Below are positions 7,399 through 13,252 of a DNA stretch of 16,031 bases, in pieces. The notes under the pieces were generated by a model that made no database searches, had not been told where the DNA came from, and was given only the letters and a program-made list of their open reading frames with translations. The stretch is taken from the NCBI GenBank assembly GCA_029062865.1, contig JAIDPG010000084.1, forward strand, positions 9,416-25,446, written 5' to 3'. Within the stretch, counting starts at the first letter, position 1, and every line of letters begins with the position of its first letter. The DNA comes from Oscillospiraceae bacterium. GTDB lineage: Bacteria; Bacillota; Clostridia; Oscillospirales; Ruminococcaceae. The translations under genes and the position numbers were made by a program.

Positions 7399-8259
7399 TT
7401 AAACGTCCTTTTTATAGACCTCGTTGCTGTCCCACAGCTGCTCGAGCTTGCCGAACGTGCGCTCGACGCGGCAGCGGTTGGCGGTGGAAACGGTGACGAT
7501 AAGCGCATTTATCAGACTCATCGGGGCGACAAGGCTGTCGACGAAGGAAACCATATCGCTCGCGGCGAATAGCGTTGTATGCGCGAATTCGGTTAGCGGA
7601 GAGCTTTCGCCATCGGTTATCGCGATAATCTGCGCACCCATTTCGTGCGCGAAACGGCACGCCTCGATAGTGCTTGAAGCATAGCGCGGGAAGCTCATCG
7701 CGATGAGGAGATCACCCTCGCCGATGTGTATCATCTGCTGATAAAGCTCCGCCGTGCCGACCGCGCCGACGAGCGTTACGTTATCAAAGATCAAACGAAG
7801 GTAATAGTGCATAAAGCCCGCCAAAAGCCCGGAGCTCATCGCGCCCTGAATGTATATGCGCTTCGCGGCTACGATAGTGGAGACGGCGTTGTCGAAGCTC
7901 TCGCGGTCAACGGTTTCGAGCGTGCGGCGGATCTTGTCGATGTCCTGATTGAGCACGCCGGCAAGCGGGTCGTCGCCGCCTATTCTGCTGCGCGTTACGT
8001 CCATTCGCTGGAGCGACGTGAGCTTGTTTTTGATGTGGCTTTGCAGCGAGCGCTGGAGCTGCGGATAGCCCTCAAAGCCCAATTCTATCGCAAATCTCAC
8101 GACGGTGGATTCACTGACTCCGACGGCGTTGCCGAGCTTCAGCGCGGTCATATACGCGGCTTTTTCGTAGTGCGCGAGGATATACGTCGCGATCAGCTTC
8201 TGGCTTTTTGAGAAGCTCGGAAGCTGTTCCTCCATTTTTTTCAGCAGGTCCTGACTCAT
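7399..8259 (-). CDS. MurR/RpiR family transcriptional regulator
   Basis: This 286-residue protein has the two domains of RpiR regulators. An N-terminal HTH_6 domain covers about residues 1-76, with the recognition helix near GNAVGVSESTVVRFAIELGF (43-62). A C-terminal SIS sugar-phosphate-binding domain covers about 131-262 (RIYIQGAMSSG, LLIAMSFPRYASSTIEA, IIAITDGESSPL). Family members usually sense a phosphosugar and control sugar or amino-sugar genes. None is present nearby, so the ligand and regulon are unknown. The ATG at 8257-8259 follows GGGGTG at an 8-base spacing. It is the first gene of a minus-strand series; the palindrome at 8442-8468 next to its promoter may be its own operator. Confidence 0.92.
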   Translation of the reverse strand: MSQDLLKKMEEQLPSFSKSQKLIATYILAHYEKAAYMTALKLGNAVGVSESTVVRFAIELGFEGYPQLQRSLQSHIKNKLTSLQRMDVTRSRIGGDDPLAGVLNQDIDKIRRTLETVDRESFDNAVSTIVAAKRIYIQGAMSSGLLAGFMHYYLRLIFDNVTLVGAVGTAELYQQMIHIGEGDLLIAMSFPRYASSTIEACRFAHEMGAQIIAITDGESSPLTEFAHTTLFAASDMVSFVDSLVAPMSLINALIVTVSTANRCRVERTFGKLEQLWDSNEVYKKDV

Positions 8260-8347
8260 TTTAATAACACCCCGATCCGGCGGCGGAGCTTTCCGCGGCG
8301 CTCCGAAAAAGCAGAGCGCCGCGGCGCTTTCGCCGATTTCCTTTTTT

Positions 8348-8380
8348 GAGGCTCTCCCCGCCGAAGGCGGGGAGAGCCTC
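8348..8380. repeat. Perfect palindrome, CCCCGCC-core family (copy 1)
   Basis: A perfect 15-bp stem, GAGGCTCTCCCCGCC paired with its complement, closes a GAA loop. Flanking T-runs are on the wrong side for a terminator of either neighbouring gene. It lies in the 5' leader of the RpiR transcript and belongs to the same palindrome family as 12053-12085, 14980-15010 and 15308-15340. Confidence 0.75.
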
Positions 8381-8406
8381 GGATTAGATATTTAATGTAC
8401 ACATAT

Positions 8407-8435
8407 ATAATACACCTTTATTTCGGATTTTGCAA
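8407..8435 (-). promoter_or_regulatory. Promoter of the RpiR regulator operon
   Basis: On the minus strand TTGCAA (8430-8435) and TATTAT (8407-8412) are spaced by 17 bases. The -35 hexamer is the same as that of the cmk promoter. The predicted leader is about 140 bases and includes the palindrome at 8348-8380. Confidence 0.65.
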
Positions 8436-8441
8436 GTGTTT

Positions 8442-8468
8442 TTGCAAGATTTTTTTGAAATCTTGCAA
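8442..8468. promoter_or_regulatory. Inverted repeat, candidate operator upstream of the RpiR promoter
   Basis: TTGCAAGATTT (8442-8452) and AAATCTTGCAA (8458-8468) form a perfect 11-bp inverted repeat with a 5-base spacer. It lies seven bases upstream of the -35 box, and a further TTGCAAG half-site overlaps that -35 box (8430-8436). The placement fits an operator for the adjacent RpiR regulator, whose family binds dyads and often autoregulates. The role is inferred. Confidence 0.5.
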
Positions 8469-8579
8469 AATTGTTTCCAAAAACCGTGCAGTTTTTTGCA
8501 GTTTGGGGTGTGGTAGTATCAAGTCGGCGGGAGGAATGAGGGTGGGCGGCGCATCAAAGGCGCGTTCCGATAACAGCAG

Positions 8580-8595
8580 CGCTACCAGCGAAGCG
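8580..8595. repeat. Small hairpin with ACCAGCGA loop (copy 1)
   Basis: CGCT and AGCG pair around the loop ACCAGCGA. The same loop with a different complementary stem occurs at 8817-8834. GCGGC-ACAA-GCCGC (8593-8606) forms an alternative hairpin just downstream. Confidence 0.4.
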
Positions 8596-8712
8596 GCACA
8601 AGCCGCACACCGACCAAAAACATCACATCCAACGAAGCGTGGAGCGCGGAGTAAGACGGTTTTTCGCGACTTTTAGATCCGGGGGAGATTAGTGTAAGGG
8701 AACGGCATTAAA

Positions 8713-8794
8713 GGCGTGTCACGAGCTTGTCAACGCAAGGGCGGCGCATCAAAAACGCGTCACGAGCCTGTCAACACAAGGGCGGAGCATTAAA
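8713..8794. repeat. Tandem repeat, two 41-bp units
   Basis: Units 8713-8753 and 8754-8794 match at most positions: each carries CGTCACGAGC or TGTCACGAGC, then TGTCAAC-CAAGGGCGG and GCATCAAA or GCATTAAA. A partial unit (AAGGGAACGGCATTAAA, 8696-8712) precedes them, and GGGCGGCGCATCAAA recurs at 8544-8558. The repeats are contiguous, without spacers, so this is not a CRISPR array. Confidence 0.7.
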
Positions 8795-8816
8795 AGCCGC
8801 ATGCCAACCCCAATTA

Positions 8817-8834
8817 ACACTACCAGCGAAGTGT
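8817..8834. repeat. Small hairpin with ACCAGCGA loop (copy 2)
   Basis: ACACT pairs with AGTGT around the loop ACCAGCGA. The loop is identical to that at 8584-8591, while the stem has changed on both sides, as expected for a structure kept by compensatory change. It ends one base before the three-way-junction element. Confidence 0.4.
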
Positions 8835-8835
8835 A

Positions 8836-8946
8836 AAATTTCAAAAAGTGTCACGATTTTGCTCAAGCAAAATCGTGACCGGTTCCGTCAGCGGTGTCGT
8901 TCTGCGCGCAGCGCGGAACGACATCGGTGACGGAATTTTGAAATTT
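8836..8946 (+). other. Three-way-junction element directly upstream of the portal gene
   Basis: An outer stem pairs AAATTTCAAAA (8836-8846) with TTTTGAAATTT (8936-8946), 11 perfect pairs. Inside it are two hairpins. GTCACGATTTTGC pairs with GCAAAATCGTGAC (8850-8879, 13 perfect pairs). A 25-position stem at 8883-8935 has 22 Watson-Crick pairs, two G-U pairs and one mismatch around a GCA loop. Linkers are 3, 3 and 0 bases. The element ends 10 bases before the AAGGAGG of the portal gene. It could be a cis-acting mRNA leader, a small RNA or a palindromic mobile repeat; the strand is assigned only by position. Confidence 0.6.
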
Positions 8947-8968
8947 AAATTAAAATAAGGAGGATCAG

Positions 8969-10324
8969 ATGAATTTAAAGAGTTTACTATTCGGCAAACG
9001 CGGGTTTGCCAAAAGCTCCGCGGCGGACGCCGCCTCCGGCGATATTGATCGGTGGCTGGATATCTACCGTGGCGGCGGCGATTGGCGATACACGCGCAAA
9101 GGCGGGCTCTCGGGCGGCACGCGCAGGGTCGCCACGCCGAACGCCGCGAAGGCGCTCTGCGCGGAGCTCGCGCGGCTGTGCTTCACCGAGGGCACGGAGA
9201 TAATCAGTGTTGACAAGGAGACGGAAGCGTTTCTAAAGAAGACGCTTGATGAGAACAGGTTTTTCGAACGGTTCCCGGATTTTCTTGAAAAAGCGTTCGC
9301 GGCAGGCGGCGGCGTTGTTAAGGTCTACAGCGCGAGCGACGGTGTGAAGCTGGATTTCGTCGGCGCGGAGAGCTTCGTTCCGACGAAGTGGGACGGCAGA
9401 GGCTTTTACGGCGGGGCGTTCGGGTCGAACATCACGGAAAACGGCAGGAGCTACGTTCTCGCGGAAACGCAGGAGATAGCGGACGGCGGCTTGGTGATCT
9501 CGAACAAGCTGTTCAATGAGAACGGGCGCGAGATCGAGCTGTCGGCGCTGTACCCGAAAATGCGCGAGGAAACGGTCATCAAGGGGCTGAAAAAGCCGCT
9601 GTTTACGTACTTCGGGACGGGCGCGGGGAAAAACCGCGATTGCCCGCCGCTCGGGGCTTCGGTGTTTGCGGACTCGGAGGACACGCTGAAGGCTATCGAT
9701 ATTGTGTTTGACAGCCTGACGCGGGAGTTCATCTTAGGGCGTAAGCGGATAATCGTGCCGAGCTACGCGGTGCGCGGAGAGTATGACGAACACGGCGAGC
9801 TTAAGCGGTATTTCAACGTCAACGACGAGGTTTTCGAGGCGTTTTCGACCTCTGACACCGAGGAGCTGAAAATCACCGACAACACCGGGGAGCTTCGCGT
9901 TTCGGAGCACATCGAGGCGCTCGAAGAGCTGCTTGACCTGCTTTGTATGCAGACGGGCTTGTCCGAGGGGGCGCTGTCGTTCAAGAGCGGAACGCTGCGC
10001 ACCGCAACGGAGGTCGTCAGCCGCAACAGCCGCACCTATCGCACGGCGTGCTTTTACAGAAAGCTCATCGTGAACGGGCTTGCGGACGTTTTCGAGAATA
10101 TCTGTATTCTCGGGAAGATGAGCGGCGAGCTTTCGCGAAACGCGCTTGAAAGCGCTTCTATCCGCTTTGCGGACAGCGTCTGCGAGGACGAGGGCACAAA
10201 GATCGAACGCGCCCGCTCGCTTTACGCAAGCGGCTTGATATCAAAGCCGCGGGCGCTCTCCGAAATTTACGGAGTGTCGCTTGAGGAAGCTAAAACTATT
10301 GTAAAGGAGGATAACAATGACTAG
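8969..10324 (+). CDS. Phage portal protein (Listeria A118-like family)
   Basis: The portal forms the dodecameric ring at the capsid vertex through which DNA passes. The 451-residue length is normal for the A118-like family. Family features are visible at PLFTYFGTGAGKN (210-222), PLGASVFADSEDTLKAIDIV (227-246) with FDSLTREFILGRKRIIVP directly after (247-264), and GLSEGALSF...RTATEVVSRNSRTYRT (330-359). The ATG has AAGGAGG five bases upstream (8957-8963). Its last codons overlap the next gene by 8 nt. Upstream there is no terminase, which normally precedes the portal gene; a structured element takes its place. Codon use is like the host genes. Confidence 0.9.
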   Translation: MNLKSLLFGKRGFAKSSAADAASGDIDRWLDIYRGGGDWRYTRKGGLSGGTRRVATPNAAKALCAELARLCFTEGTEIISVDKETEAFLKKTLDENRFFERFPDFLEKAFAAGGGVVKVYSASDGVKLDFVGAESFVPTKWDGRGFYGGAFGSNITENGRSYVLAETQEIADGGLVISNKLFNENGREIELSALYPKMREETVIKGLKKPLFTYFGTGAGKNRDCPPLGASVFADSEDTLKAIDIVFDSLTREFILGRKRIIVPSYAVRGEYDEHGELKRYFNVNDEVFEAFSTSDTEELKITDNTGELRVSEHIEALEELLDLLCMQTGLSEGALSFKSGTLRTATEVVSRNSRTYRTACFYRKLIVNGLADVFENICILGKMSGELSRNALESASIRFADSVCEDEGTKIERARSLYASGLISKPRALSEIYGVSLEEAKTIVKEDNND

Positions 10325-10790
10325 CGAAATTACTAATCCGAACACAAATCAAAATATCGGCGAGAACGGTGCGGAGGAAAATCTCACTGCGCCTACGGAG
10401 CCGAACAAGCCGGAGGCAGGCGAGGTAAAACCCGCAAAGCCGGCGGAGCCGATTTCGGGAATTCCCGAGGGCGAGGAAAGCCCCGAAGCCGCGGCAGATG
10501 ACGCGGAGCTTTTGAAGCGAATTGAGGAGCTGCAAGCAGCGCTTCTTAAGGAGCAGATCAAGGTGAAGCTGCTTGTGATCGGAATTCTTCCCGAGAAGCT
10601 GGAGGACGCCGCGGCGATGGCTTACGGGCTTTTCCTCGCGGGGAGAACGGCTGACGCCGCCGCGGAGGAGATCGCCGCCGCGTACCCGCATCTGAAGGCG
10701 ATCCGCACGGAGCTTCCGCAGTTCTCGGCGGAAAGCGCCGGCAGCAAGGACGGCTTTTCCGCGATACGCAGGATTTTCTCAGCACGATAA
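10317..10790 (+). CDS. Putative phage capsid scaffolding protein
   Basis: Position between portal and major capsid genes, small size (157 residues) and composition point to a scaffolding protein, which guides capsid assembly and is then removed. The N-terminal 60 residues are acidic, Pro/Glu-rich and presumably disordered. A coiled-coil segment follows (DDAELLKRIEELQAALLKEQ, 61-80), then a helical region and a short basic C-terminus (AIRRIFSAR), as in scaffold proteins that bind the capsid shell through a basic tail. AAGGAGG lies at 10304-10310, and the ATG overlaps the portal stop by 8 nt. Sequence similarity resembles the DUF4355/GP20 scaffold type but is weak. No protease gene is present to remove it. 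Confidence 0.68.
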   Translation: MTSEITNPNTNQNIGENGAEENLTAPTEPNKPEAGEVKPAKPAEPISGIPEGEESPEAAADDAELLKRIEELQAALLKEQIKVKLLVIGILPEKLEDAAAMAYGLFLAGRTADAAAEEIAAAYPHLKAIRTELPQFSAESAGSKDGFSAIRRIFSAR

Positions 10791-10799
10791 TTACAGTTG

Positions 10800-10850
10800 A
10801 CAGTTGACGGTTTTTACAACGCGCCCGCGGCGCAAGCTTAGGAGGTTATC
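10800..10850. repeat. Direct repeat, copy A, in the scaffold-capsid gap
   Basis: It begins ACAGTTGAC and ends CGGCGCAAGCTTAGGAGGTTATC. Copy B at 10888-10937 shares both ends with few changes. A second ACAGTTGAC directly precedes it (10793-10801). AGGAGG inside the repeat looks like a ribosome binding site but has no start codon in a useful position. Confidence 0.6.
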
Positions 10851-10887
10851 TTTTGTAATTCGGTGCGGCGGCGGGTGATGGCAGATA

Positions 10888-10937
10888 ACAGTTGACAATT
10901 CCGTAACCGACCTGCGGCGCAAACTTGGGAGGTTATC
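10888..10937. repeat. Direct repeat, copy B, in the scaffold-capsid gap
   Basis: ACAGTTGACAATTCC at the start and TGCGGCGCAAACTTGGGAG followed by GTTATC at the end match copy A 88 bases upstream. The 250-base gap between the scaffold and capsid genes holds no gene; it is made of these copies plus a CTAATCTCTAATCTCTATC repeat at 10999-11017. Confidence 0.6.
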
Positions 10938-10998
10938 CCGCAAAAACGGCGCGACGGCAGGTCGCCGAACGGAACGCAGCAGACCCGACAACTAACAA

Positions 10999-11017
10999 CT
11001 AATCTCTAATCTCTATC
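10999..11017. repeat. CTAATCT intergenic repeat
   Basis: CTAATCTCTAATCTCTATC, preceded by ACTAACAA, is a short tandem pattern related, in reverse orientation, to the TTAGAGG/TTAGAGA repeat at 2185-2217. It ends just before the AAAAGGAGG of the capsid gene (11023-11031). Confidence 0.5.
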
Positions 11018-11040
11018 AAATTAAAAGGAGGACTTTTATT

Positions 11041-11937
11041 ATGGCAAATCAGATCGAATACGCAAAGGTATTTCAGAAGGAGCTGGACAAGCAGATCATC
11101 GAGGGCTCGACGTCGGGCTGGATGGAGGCGAACGCTTCTCAGGTCATTTACAACGGCGGCGACGAGATCAAGATCCCGAAGATCGCGCTTAAAGGGCTTG
11201 GCACTTACAACCGCACCGACGGCTACACTACAAACCCTATCACTTATTCCTACGAGACGCGCGTTATGAGCATGGACAGAGGCAAGCGCCTTCGAATTGA
11301 CGCACTGGACGTTGACGAAACGGGCTTCGGGCTCGCGGCGGCGAACATCGCGGCGGAATTCCAGAGAGTTAAGGTTATCCCCGAGATCGACGCTTACCGC
11401 TACTCGACGCTCTCCAAAAACGCGGAGATCACCAAAGAGTACACTCCCGACAAGGCGACCGTGCTTTCCACCCTGCTTGCGCAGCTCGGCGAGGTGCGCG
11501 AGGTGACGGGCGGCGAGGGCGAGCTTGTTATCGCGATGTCGCGCCCCGTTTACGATATGATAATGCTTTCGAGCGAGGTTACGCACTCGATAGACTGCGG
11601 TAACTTCACCCAGGGCGATCTGGAGCTTTCCGTTAAGACGATCAACGGCGTGACGATTATTCCCGTGCCGTCGGCAAGAATGAAGACCGACTACGTTTTC
11701 GACAGTGCGGACGGCTTCGAGCCCGATGAGGACGCGAGGCAGATAAACTGGATAATCTGCCCGCGCACCGCGCCTATCGCTATCTCCAAAACGGACAACC
11801 TCAAGATCATCACCCCGGAGCAGAACCAGTTCGCGGACGCTTGGGATATCGACTACCGCAAGTATCACGACATCTTTATCCCCGACAACAAGAAGGCGGC
11901 TATCGCGCTTTGCGTTGAAGAGGACGCGGAGTCCTGA
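11041..11937 (+). CDS. Phage major capsid protein
   Basis: The 298-residue protein has the size and pattern of the major capsid protein of A118-like siphophages, which builds the icosahedral shell with the HK97 fold. Typical segments are the N-terminal YAKVFQKELDKQIIEGSTSGWM (9-30), GGDEIKIPKIALKGLGTYNR (41-60) and SYETRVMSMDRGKRLRIDALDVDETG (72-97). VIPEIDAYRYSTL (118-130) and the C-terminal IDYRKYHDIFIPDNKKAAIAL follow. There is no N-terminal scaffold domain or protease site, in keeping with a separate scaffold gene. AAAAGGAGG lies at 11023-11031. The last 20 coding bases before the terminal AES codons are duplicated at 11991-12010 beyond the stop, so the C-terminus may have been remodelled. 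Confidence 0.88.
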   Translation: MANQIEYAKVFQKELDKQIIEGSTSGWMEANASQVIYNGGDEIKIPKIALKGLGTYNRTDGYTTNPITYSYETRVMSMDRGKRLRIDALDVDETGFGLAAANIAAEFQRVKVIPEIDAYRYSTLSKNAEITKEYTPDKATVLSTLLAQLGEVREVTGGEGELVIAMSRPVYDMIMLSSEVTHSIDCGNFTQGDLELSVKTINGVTIIPVPSARMKTDYVFDSADGFEPDEDARQINWIICPRTAPIAISKTDNLKIITPEQNQFADAWDIDYRKYHDIFIPDNKKAAIALCVEEDAES

Positions 11938-12010
11938 TATGTTTTTATTTTCCACTGCCGTTGGCGATGGAAAATAAAAAGGGGCGAATTGCTTTGCGTT
12001 GAAGAGGACG
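11907..12010. repeat. Direct duplication of the capsid gene 3' end around a palindrome
   Basis: GCTTTGCGTTGAAGAGGACG at 11907-11926, inside the capsid gene, is repeated exactly at 11991-12010, 84 bases downstream; the next bases still resemble each other (CGGAGTCC against AAAATTCC). The stop codon and a hairpin (11942-11980) lie between the copies. This looks like an insertion with a duplicated flank, or a slipped tandem duplication. Confidence 0.75.
11942..11980. repeat. Palindrome between the duplicated capsid ends
   Basis: TTTTTATTTTCCA pairs perfectly with TGGAAAATAAAAA (13 bp). The inner part has one mismatch, one G-U pair and GCC/GGC around a GTT loop. It starts five bases after the capsid stop. 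A-rich 3' sequence rules out a plus-strand terminator. The core resembles the CCCCGCC palindrome family. Confidence 0.65.
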
Positions 12011-12052
12011 AAAATTCCCAACGTTTTATTCCCCCGTTCATACTTGCCGCCT

Positions 12053-12085
12053 GTATTTTTCCCCGCCGCAGGCGTGGAAAAATAC
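12053..12085. repeat. Palindrome, CCCCGCC-core family (copy 2)
   Basis: GTATTTTTCC pairs with GGAAAAATAC and CGCC with GGCG around a GCA loop, with one C/T mismatch at position 12063/12075. It lies in the 233-base gene-free gap between the capsid and connector genes. Confidence 0.65.
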
Positions 12086-12110
12086 TCGGCTGATCGACTT
12101 GTGACACACG

Positions 12111-12132
12111 GGCGGCGGTAACAATCGCCGCC
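12111..12132 (+). other. GC-rich hairpin before the connector gene
   Basis: GGCGGCG and CGCCGCC form a 7-bp stem with an 8-base loop. TGATGTTATATAAAAGC follows rather than a T-run, so it is unlikely to be a terminator. It sits 25 bases before the strong AAGGAGGT (12157-12164) of the next gene and may be an mRNA processing or stabilising structure. Confidence 0.4.
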
Positions 12133-12170
12133 TGATGTTATATAAAAGCTTTTTATAAGGAGGTATCGCG

Positions 12171-12557
12171 ATGATCATTACTGTTGAGGAATTCAAGGAG
12201 CTTGGGTTTGAATGCGCCGAGGCGGACGAGGACAGGCTTGAAAGCTGCATCAAGCGCGCGGAAGCCGCTCTGAACGCGCTCAGTCGAGGAACGCTGAACT
12301 CGGCGATGGCGCAGTGCGAAAGCAACGCGTTTATGATAAAGCAGGCTGCGGCGTTCGAGGCGGACGCGCTTTTGAAATCGGAATTGTCCGAACAGACCGA
12401 AAACGTTGAGCGCGTGTCGCTCGGGGATTTTTCATATTCCTGTTCCAATTCCGGAGGCTCGCAAGGCGGCGTTATTGACGTTCCCGAAACGGTCAGAAAG
12501 CTGCTCTGTGCGGCGGGGTGCTTTTACGGCGCGGGAAGCTTGGAGGTGATCGAATGA
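12171..12557 (+). CDS. Phage head-tail connector protein (gp6-like)
   Basis: This 128-residue protein has the position and pattern of the gp6/YqbG-like head-tail adaptor that docks under the portal ring. It starts with VEEFKELGFECAEADEDRLESCIKRAEAAL (5-34), a helical N-terminal region. A helical middle (AFMIKQAAAFEADALL) follows, then ENVERVSLGDFSYSCSN (77-93), matching the conserved serine-rich strand of the family. A C-terminal helix, ETVRKLLCAAGCFYG, ends it. AAGGAGGT is six bases before the ATG. It is the first gene of a tight block whose stops and starts overlap. It contains six cysteines, more than is usual. Confidence 0.75.
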   Translation: MIITVEEFKELGFECAEADEDRLESCIKRAEAALNALSRGTLNSAMAQCESNAFMIKQAAAFEADALLKSELSEQTENVERVSLGDFSYSCSNSGGSQGGVIDVPETVRKLLCAAGCFYGAGSLEVIE

Positions 12558-12901
12558 ACGTTAAGCCTATTCCGAAAGCATTGCTCGGGGAAAGCCTCGT
12601 GCTTATTCTCCCGACGACGACCGGAACGCTTGAAACGCCGATCTCGAACGTCCGCGTGGAAAGAACGCAGAGCGTTTCGGGGCTCTCGACAAGAACCCCG
12701 AAAAACTCCGCGGAGATCACGGTGTGGGCAGATCATAAAAACTCGACGTGGGCGGAGTTCCCGGTCGGCGCGAAGGTGAAATACGGCGGCGAGACGTTTG
12801 AGATCATCGAACAGAAGCTGTACAAGGACAGCTCGGGCGCGCCGCATCACGTGAAATTCACGGCGAGAATTATCGGTGAGAATGGAGATGAGGCTGTATG
12901 A
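12554..12901 (+). CDS. Phage minor capsid / head closure protein (Minor_capsid_1-like)
   Basis: The 115-residue product begins MNVKPIPKALLGESLVLILP, the typical opening of the Minor_capsid_1 family found after the connector gene in A118-like phages. It continues with ISNVRVERTQ, TPKNSAEITVWADHKNS and a C-terminal GAKVKYGGETFEIIEQKLYKDSSG, all in family order. The usual inference is a head-closure role between connector and tail. The ATG at 12554 overlaps the preceding stop by 4 nt and has GGAGGTG at 12542-12548. Its own stop overlaps the next start by 4 nt. The companion Minor_capsid_2 and _3 genes and the major tail protein, which normally follow, are absent. Confidence 0.75.
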   Translation: MNVKPIPKALLGESLVLILPTTTGTLETPISNVRVERTQSVSGLSTRTPKNSAEITVWADHKNSTWAEFPVGAKVKYGGETFEIIEQKLYKDSSGAPHHVKFTARIIGENGDEAV

Positions 12902-13242
12902 AAATCACGATCAACGATGTGGAATTCAATAACGTTACCGAGCTTCACGCAAACCGCGAGCTTCGGCAGAGCGAGGTGCGGTGCAACGTTCTGGGAGAGC
13001 TGCTTATCGACCTCGTGACGCGGAAATACGCGCTTGTCGTAACGTTCGGGCTGATGACGGAAAACGAGCTGAAAAAGCTTCGGCAGCTGACGAAAAACAT
13101 TTTCGTGACGGTGAGTTTCCACGCGCCCGAGGGCGATATGACGGCGCAATTCCACGTTTCAAACGAGCCCGCCGCGGAGGTCAAAACCGTAAACGGCATA
13201 CGAATGTACGGCGGCGTTACGCTGGAAATGAAGCAGAAGTGA
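12898..13242 (+). CDS. Small phage protein, probably tail-associated
   Basis: I do not recognise the family with confidence. The 114-residue product is mostly beta-rich: MKITINDVEFNNVTELHANR, then LIDLVTRKYALVVTFGLMTENELKKLRQL and NIFVTVSFHAPEGDMTAQFHVSN. This alternation (strand, 'sTxxExxxLrxL' helix, strand, 'f.v.D'-like end) is like small proteins coded just before tail-tip or baseplate-hub genes in Clostridia phages. It is coupled on both sides: a 4-nt overlap upstream, and its stop lies inside the RBS region of the next gene. There is no signal peptide. A tail or plug subunit binding the hub-like neighbour is an inference from gene order. Confidence 0.7.
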   Translation: MKITINDVEFNNVTELHANRELRQSEVRCNVLGELLIDLVTRKYALVVTFGLMTENELKKLRQLTKNIFVTVSFHAPEGDMTAQFHVSNEPAAEVKTVNGIRMYGGVTLEMKQK

Positions 13243-13252
13243 GGTGACGGCT

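Larger units (their letters stand above)
8260..8968. other. Gene-free region with repeats and structured elements
   Basis: I see no credible gene in these 709 bases. The short open frames (such as 8395-8676) have no RBS, and their predicted products are low-complexity. The content is: a palindrome (8348-8380), the RpiR promoter (8407-8435), an inverted repeat (8442-8468), a GC-rich block with 41-bp tandem repeats (8544-8794), two hairpins with the same loop (8580-8595, 8817-8834) and a three-way-junction element (8836-8946). No convincing plus-strand promoter for the capsid operon is visible. Confidence 0.7.

Noticed and set aside
8348..8380. Terminator of the RpiR or capsid transcripts
   Set aside because: It precedes the RpiR gene on its own strand and has no T-run on the correct side for either direction.
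8401..8500. Plus-strand promoter for the capsid operon (TATAAT at 8406-8411)
   Set aside because: No -35 box at a suitable distance; the match is the overlap of the minus-strand RpiR promoter, and the site is about 560 bases from the portal gene.
8395..8676. Possible small gene in the gap before the portal
   Set aside because: No RBS; it starts inside the RpiR promoter, covers the inverted repeat, and the product is low-complexity.
8713..8794. CRISPR array
   Set aside because: Units are contiguous with no unique spacers, only two full copies, and no cas genes are present.
10999..12021. 340-codon minus-strand frame opposite the capsid gene
   Set aside because: Antisense shadow of the major capsid gene; runs across intergenic repeats and has no RBS.
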